From contig CP142461.1 of assembly GCA_038049695.1 (NCBI GenBank), forward strand, positions 30,945,001 to 31,009,000: a DNA stretch of 64,000 bases, given 5' to 3'. Below the pieces are notes generated by a model that saw nothing but the letters and a program-made list of their open reading frames with translations, ran no database searches and was not told where the DNA came from. Shown here piece by piece: positions 46,701 to 52,176 of this stretch (positions are counted from its first letter, which is position 1; every line of letters starts with the position of its first letter). Made by a program: the position numbers and the translations under genes. The DNA is from Cinnamomum chago (lineage: Eukaryota > Streptophyta > Magnoliopsida > Laurales > Lauraceae).

Positions 46701-49700
46701 ATCAATGGTCTTGATGAAATCGTATATAAAAAACTGTCGAATCTCTGGAAACGGAAGAAGGCTTACCTTCTGATGTCCAAAACTTCCCGAAAACTGCCAG
46801 AAAACCTGAAAAAATCAGGCGACCTTGCAATGATGTTGAAGTTGCAGAGAGACTTTACCAATGGAGAAATTTCACAAGATCTATTACAGTAGTTAATAGA
46901 TGTATTCCAAATGACCTTACTGTGAGTGCCAAAGATCACAAATGATCATGGATGGACCACACACTAGATGAATGATGCCAAAGACCACAAATGGTGGTTT
47001 GAAAAAATTCAGTAAGGTATCCTTACAAGGGCTCTGATACCATGCCAGAAATAAGACTGAACAGAAATTTGAGAGAATTCCCAAAATATTGAGTGTCCTT
47101 CCTTAGGATAGATCCACTCCTTTTATACATTGTATTATACTAAAGATAGTAAGCAAATCCCCTTAATGAGGTGATTACACCAAGATTACAGCCCCTTGAC
47201 CGGGGTGATATGATACAGCAAGATTACAGCCCTTGACTGGGGTGATATGATACAGCTCAGTTAATTATTAACAATATTTGAAGTAGTCAACTGGACCTTA
47301 ACAATGGGTCTGGTCAGGTCATTAAATGGGTCAGGCCCAAACTCAGTCTAACATAACAAACCGACGAGCTGTAGCCATTGCATGGAAAAATTTTGTGTTC
47401 CGGTCTCCTGCTTCCAACCACTTAATTCTAGAACGTTGCTTCCATTTGATCTCCTGAAACTGCTCTTGAAGGAATTGCCTATTTTCCCGATCTTCCTCTT
47501 TCACATCTATCATCTTCATAACAACTAACAAATGGTTCTTCCTTTCCAAGATGCTACCAAAAACGTCTTTTCTCCAGCCTTTCATTTTATCTATAAGGAA
47601 TTTTAGCTTCCGAGCTAATTGATATCCCATCCAGCCACTAATAGACATAGAGGCCCACCATTCTCTGACCACATCAGGGAAACCTTTTTCTGAAAGCCGA
47701 GCAATTTCAAATTTAAATGGAGGACGACCCCAATCTTCCATACCTGTCTCAAGCAGCAAAGGACAGTGATCTGAGATAGACCGTGCCAAAGCTCGTTGAG
47801 TACAGTCAGAATAAATCCAACTACTCCATCGAGACTAGAAATCGATCTAATCGGCACATGACAGGACATTCTTGCATATTAGACCAAGTAATTCTGCTCC
47901 TCTCAAAGGCAGATCACAGAGATCATGAAACCTGATCCAATTATTAAAATCCCACATAGATGTAGACATGGAGAAACCTCCTTTCCTCTCGTTTGGAAAT
48001 CTGATAACATTAAAATCTCCTCCTAACAGCCATGGACGGTTCCACATTCCAGCCACCTGATTAAGTTCAACCCAAAGATCTTCCTTATCGTCAACATTAG
48101 CAGGTCCCTAAACTGACGTAGCCACCCATTCAGCATCACATCTTGCATCTTTTAAATGAACTGAAACAGTAAATCTTCCCACAAACTCATTCAATTTTTG
48201 CCATAAAGCTGCATTCCACACTAATAAAATACCTCCAGAAGCACCAATAGAAGGACAAAATGCATATTGACAACTTCTCCTAGGACAGAACAACCGCAAA
48301 ATTGGATCAGTAATACTCTCCATTTTAGTTTCTTGGATAAAAAGACACTCACCTCTATAGGACTTAAATAGCTCTTTCATCACTGCTCTTTTTGAAGCTG
48401 AGTTCATACCAAGGACATTCCAACAGAGAAGCTTCATAATTTCAATAGCTTCACACCATTTAGACTATCCCTGGCTGGCCGATTATAATTAACTGAGAAT
48501 GCCAATTTTTCCAGTTCCTGTTGTACTTTTGATTTTTTTTTTGTACTCTGATTATCTGCCTTACATTTATCTCTCCTCTACCATTATCTCATGAACAAAC
48601 CTCCTCAGTTCCCTAACACTTCCTTCCATTGAGATTCCCAAAATATTAGCAATTTCAGTCAATTTTTCTTCTACCTGCAAATTATTTTCACCATGAACAC
48701 TATAATCTTGTTCCACATCAAGTGCCTCCATATTATCAGGTTGACCCACCACCACCAGTGCTCTCTCTTCTACAGAAAATTCTCCCCCATCATCATCCTT
48801 GGATGATTGAGAATCATCATCGGAGTCCCACCATCGCCTATTCTCCATTTCCGGGACCTTTGTAGCTAAATTAGAAGAGGGGCCTTCATACCCATCCGTA
48901 AGCCCATTTGAAACTGCCCGATTATTCGAAAAAACTTTCATAGTTACAGGGGCCTCTTCACGTGTGAAAGATGTCGTCTCTTTTAAATTAATGGCATTTT
49001 GGGGATTTTGAGAGGAAGCAAAGGGTAGAAAGGTCATTGTGTAGCTTGCTGAAGACCCCTTTAAAATTCTAAATGCACCCACATAACTTGCTGACACACC
49101 CACATTTTAAAAAATTTTATTACCAAAATACCCATATGTGAAATACCGAAAGTATCCCTGGCTTCATCTTCCTCTTCAGACTCCATCTTCCTCTTCAGCT
49201 GATTTCTTCTTCTTCTTCACTTCATCTTCCTCTTTAGGACTTCATCATCATTTCTTATTTTGCACTTCGGTCCCTTCATCAGTATACTTCTTCTTCTTTT
49301 TCTCATCATCATAAAGCTCCCACCATTAGTTCTTCTCCCAACCCATCTCTCCATTTCCCCATAAAAGCTAAACCACTCCAATCTTAGGCACCACATTGTG
49401 TTTAAGAGAAGCCATCTCCAATATGGATGACCATCTATGAAGAGAAAGTATCTTTTTTGTTGACACATTGTTCTTTTTTTCTTTTTTTTTCGTTCGTGTC
49501 CTGCATGGAATTGCAGAACCGTGCATCACATGTAGTGCTTGGCCATCTTAAGCCATGCAATGCAATAGTGCTCGACCATCTATGGAGTCGTAGTCTGCGC
49601 GCTTTTCATACGCTGTTCAAAAAAATTGTGCACAACTTGGAGTTGCCGTGCACATACCGTGCATAACGCGAACAATTTTTTTTTTTTTGGGGTTTCACTT

Positions 49701-52131
49701 TGTTTGGGATTTCCTTTCTCTCTCCCATCCCTTCCATTAAATGGTGTTTCCCTCCCAATTGCAACCCACCCTCCATTCCATTTGTATAGATTCCCTTCCG
49801 TTTTTTAGAAGAAGAGGAGAGGAGAAGAGGGCAGTTTGAGAATTACTGTGGGTGGGCTCAGCAAAAAAAGATCCTTTATATTTTTTGTGTGGTGAGCTCA
49901 GAATGTGGGTGTGCTCAGCAACTTATGTGGGTGCATTTAGAATTTCTCCCCTTTAATAGTAGGGCAAAGAAATCCCTCTTTCTTCCTAGCATTCTTTGAA
50001 ATCCAGATTCCACAACGATCGGCATTTGTTTTGTGGGATTCTTCGGATGAGCTTCGAAGGGCATCTTTAAAGCTCCCATGGCCACCAGAGTAGCTTCCTT
50101 GATTGCAGCTTCGATATCGTTGGAGATTTGATTTTGAATTTGAATCCTCAAGTTCACTGGAGTATCGGACGAAAACTTCGTCGGCACCACCGCCGCAATC
50201 AGTAACGCATGATTCTCCGGCATTCCAGACTCCAATCGACTCTCCGCCGGCCAACTGATCTTCCGCGAGCACCTGCAGTCGTCATCTACCACAACAGAAA
50301 CATAGAAAAGAACCCCCTCACTCTCCAAAGCAATTTTTTGTGGTATGGATCTCTGAGGATCTCTTAAACTGAGTACTCTAACACTATCTATTCTTTGTCT
50401 ACATGTAGCTTCTTCATCTATCTCCATCACTATCCCCAGACATTCTCCCAAACAATGGAAAATCTTCTCATCCCAAGCATGGAGAGAGATTCCTTTGAGG
50501 CTAACCCAAACCGGGTGTAAAACAGGTCCTAAAACTTCAGTCCACCGATCCACTCTTCTAACATGCGAATCATTCACCAAAGAATACATATTAGACAGCT
50601 TACAGAAATTCTCCTGGGAGATAGGCTTAATCCAGAACAGAGAACAACTGAGCCTTTTCACTTCTACTTGAATCCCCTCTTTAGATCAAAACCACTGTTG
50701 AATATCACTGACCGAAACATGAATGTTAGACACAGTAGCCACAAACGATTCACATACGGCTTGTTTTAAAGAAGATGCCAAAGAATCCGCTATCTTGACC
50801 ACCATAAGACCTCCCCTTTCTTCTATCCAAACCTGTTCATTGCCCCTCTTCTCCACAACTTTAATACCACGATGCTGAATCGAACTGTCTCTTCCATGAA
50901 GTTGATTAACAGACACCAATGTGAACCCCCTTCTTGCTTCTGAAGGCCTCGAATACTTTATGTCTCTATTAATCACTTTCACGATTTGAACTCCAATCCT
51001 CCTCCTACAAACAATCCTGCCATTCAGTCTTTGGATAGCCCTGTTTTGCATCCCATTCTGTCTTGAAACGGACAAAACCAAATCCTCTTCCTCATCCTGA
51101 ACTCCATCTTTTGGCAAGAAAACATCAAAAAATGGACCAGCCTCCTTGAACACATTGAAAAGATCCTTTGTTGTCGTCGCCGGAGCTAGGTTAGTGACGA
51201 ACAGAGACCAGCAATCCCTTATCCACACTAGTTTGGTACCCATTCCCGTTGCAATGCCGGAATCCTCAGTTTTCTTCTGAGATCGAAGAACTTCCTTGTA
51301 TGTGCCTGTAAAGAACCAACTTCTGCTAGTGGTTGTGTGAGCTTTTGTTCCTTCCAAAGCTAGCATGTGGAGAACACCTCCAATCGAAACATGCAGAAAA
51401 CAATTGTTACTTTGTTTCTACAAAACTCTTTAAGTTTCTTCTCTGCTCAATCATGCATTTGGTGCCGTGAACAAAACTGTCTTGTGTTTGTTTACACTTT
51501 GGTCCTATTGACCCTTAAATCTGTTACATGAAGAGTCTTTTGGGCATGATCATGTAAGAGTTAACCTAGGTATCTGGGTGTCTCTGAACCTCTGGAATCT
51601 CCAGATGGTTCCTGAAAGGTCAGCATGAGTCCGTGCTCATGCGTGGCAAATGCCAATTCAAATGTGTTCTTACACAGGTGGAATGGATGTGACTATAGCT
51701 TGAAATAGTGAAAAGCCAACTTTGACTCTGCCAAATCTTGAGATTTTTAATAATAATAATAATAACATATATATAGGGAGATGCTCCTATGAGAGCATCT
51801 CTCACCTTATTATGAGAGATAAGGTGGGGGCCCTCACATCCATATCCAATGCCAACAGCTTAAATGTGAGGGCCCCACCTTATCTCTCATAGTAAGGTGA
51901 GAGATGCTCTCATAGGAGCACCTCCTATATATATATAATATTTATATATATATAGGAGGTGCTCCTATGAGAGCATCTCTCACCAAGTTGGTGAGAGATG
52001 GGTGGGGGCCCTCATATTTAAGTTGGGGCCTGGGGGTCCTTGCATTTAAGTTGGTGAGAGTGGATATGGAAGTGAGGGCCCCCACCCATCTCTCACAAAC
52101 TTGGTCAGAGTGTTTCTCATAAGCGCACTTT

Positions 52132-52176
<45 letters not shown>

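Larger units (their letters stand above)
41336..47353 (-). mobile_element. Ty1/Copia retrotransposon inserted in the L1
   Basis: LTRs at 41336-41682 and 47043-47353 start TGCCAGAAATAAGACTG; the right one ends AGTCTAACA. A perfect 5-bp duplication TAACA flanks the element (41331-41335 and 47354-47358). The minus-strand priming site TGGTATCAGAGC (47031-47042, initiator-Met tRNA type) adjoins the right, 5' LTR. A long G run on the minus strand (C run at 41682-41700) stands at the polypurine tract next to the 3' LTR. The gene order gag, protease, integrase, RT, RNase H is that of Copia. Confidence 0.95.
38510..48437 (-). pseudogene. L1 ORF2: endonuclease, reverse transcriptase, RNase H (split by Copia)
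   Basis: In order on the minus strand: AP-type endonuclease start [19 protein letters not shown] with FIQETKM (48437 on) and [10 protein letters not shown] (48.03 kb), then SDHCPLLLE (47.77 kb). The reverse transcriptase from 41.2 kb has [20 protein letters not shown] and [14 protein letters not shown], and [10 protein letters not shown] holds the FxDD catalytic box (40.41 kb). A zinc-binding zf-RVT region follows (PPRVLAF...[18 protein letters not shown], 39.3-39.15 kb). RNase H closes it, with [17 protein letters not shown] and [10 protein letters not shown] (38.9-38.65 kb). Frame shifts, stops and the Copia insertion inactivate it, but most motifs are recognisable, so it is only moderately old. 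Confidence 0.85.
38409..51540 (-). mobile_element. L1-type LINE split by a Copia element (intron 15)
   Basis: Minus-strand L1. The 5' end is near 51.4-51.54 kb, ORF1 at 51366-48567, ORF2 from 48437, and the 3' A run reads as a T run on the plus strand at 38410-38418. A 6-kb Copia element (41336-47353) splits ORF2 just after [12 protein letters not shown]; the frame resumes as [18 protein letters not shown] on the other side. A 0.9-kb DNA element (49064-49947) splits ORF1. Without these insertions it is about 6.2 kb, close to a full-length plant L1. Its 3' end abuts the exon-15 splice donor, 7 bp into the intron. Confidence 0.9.
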
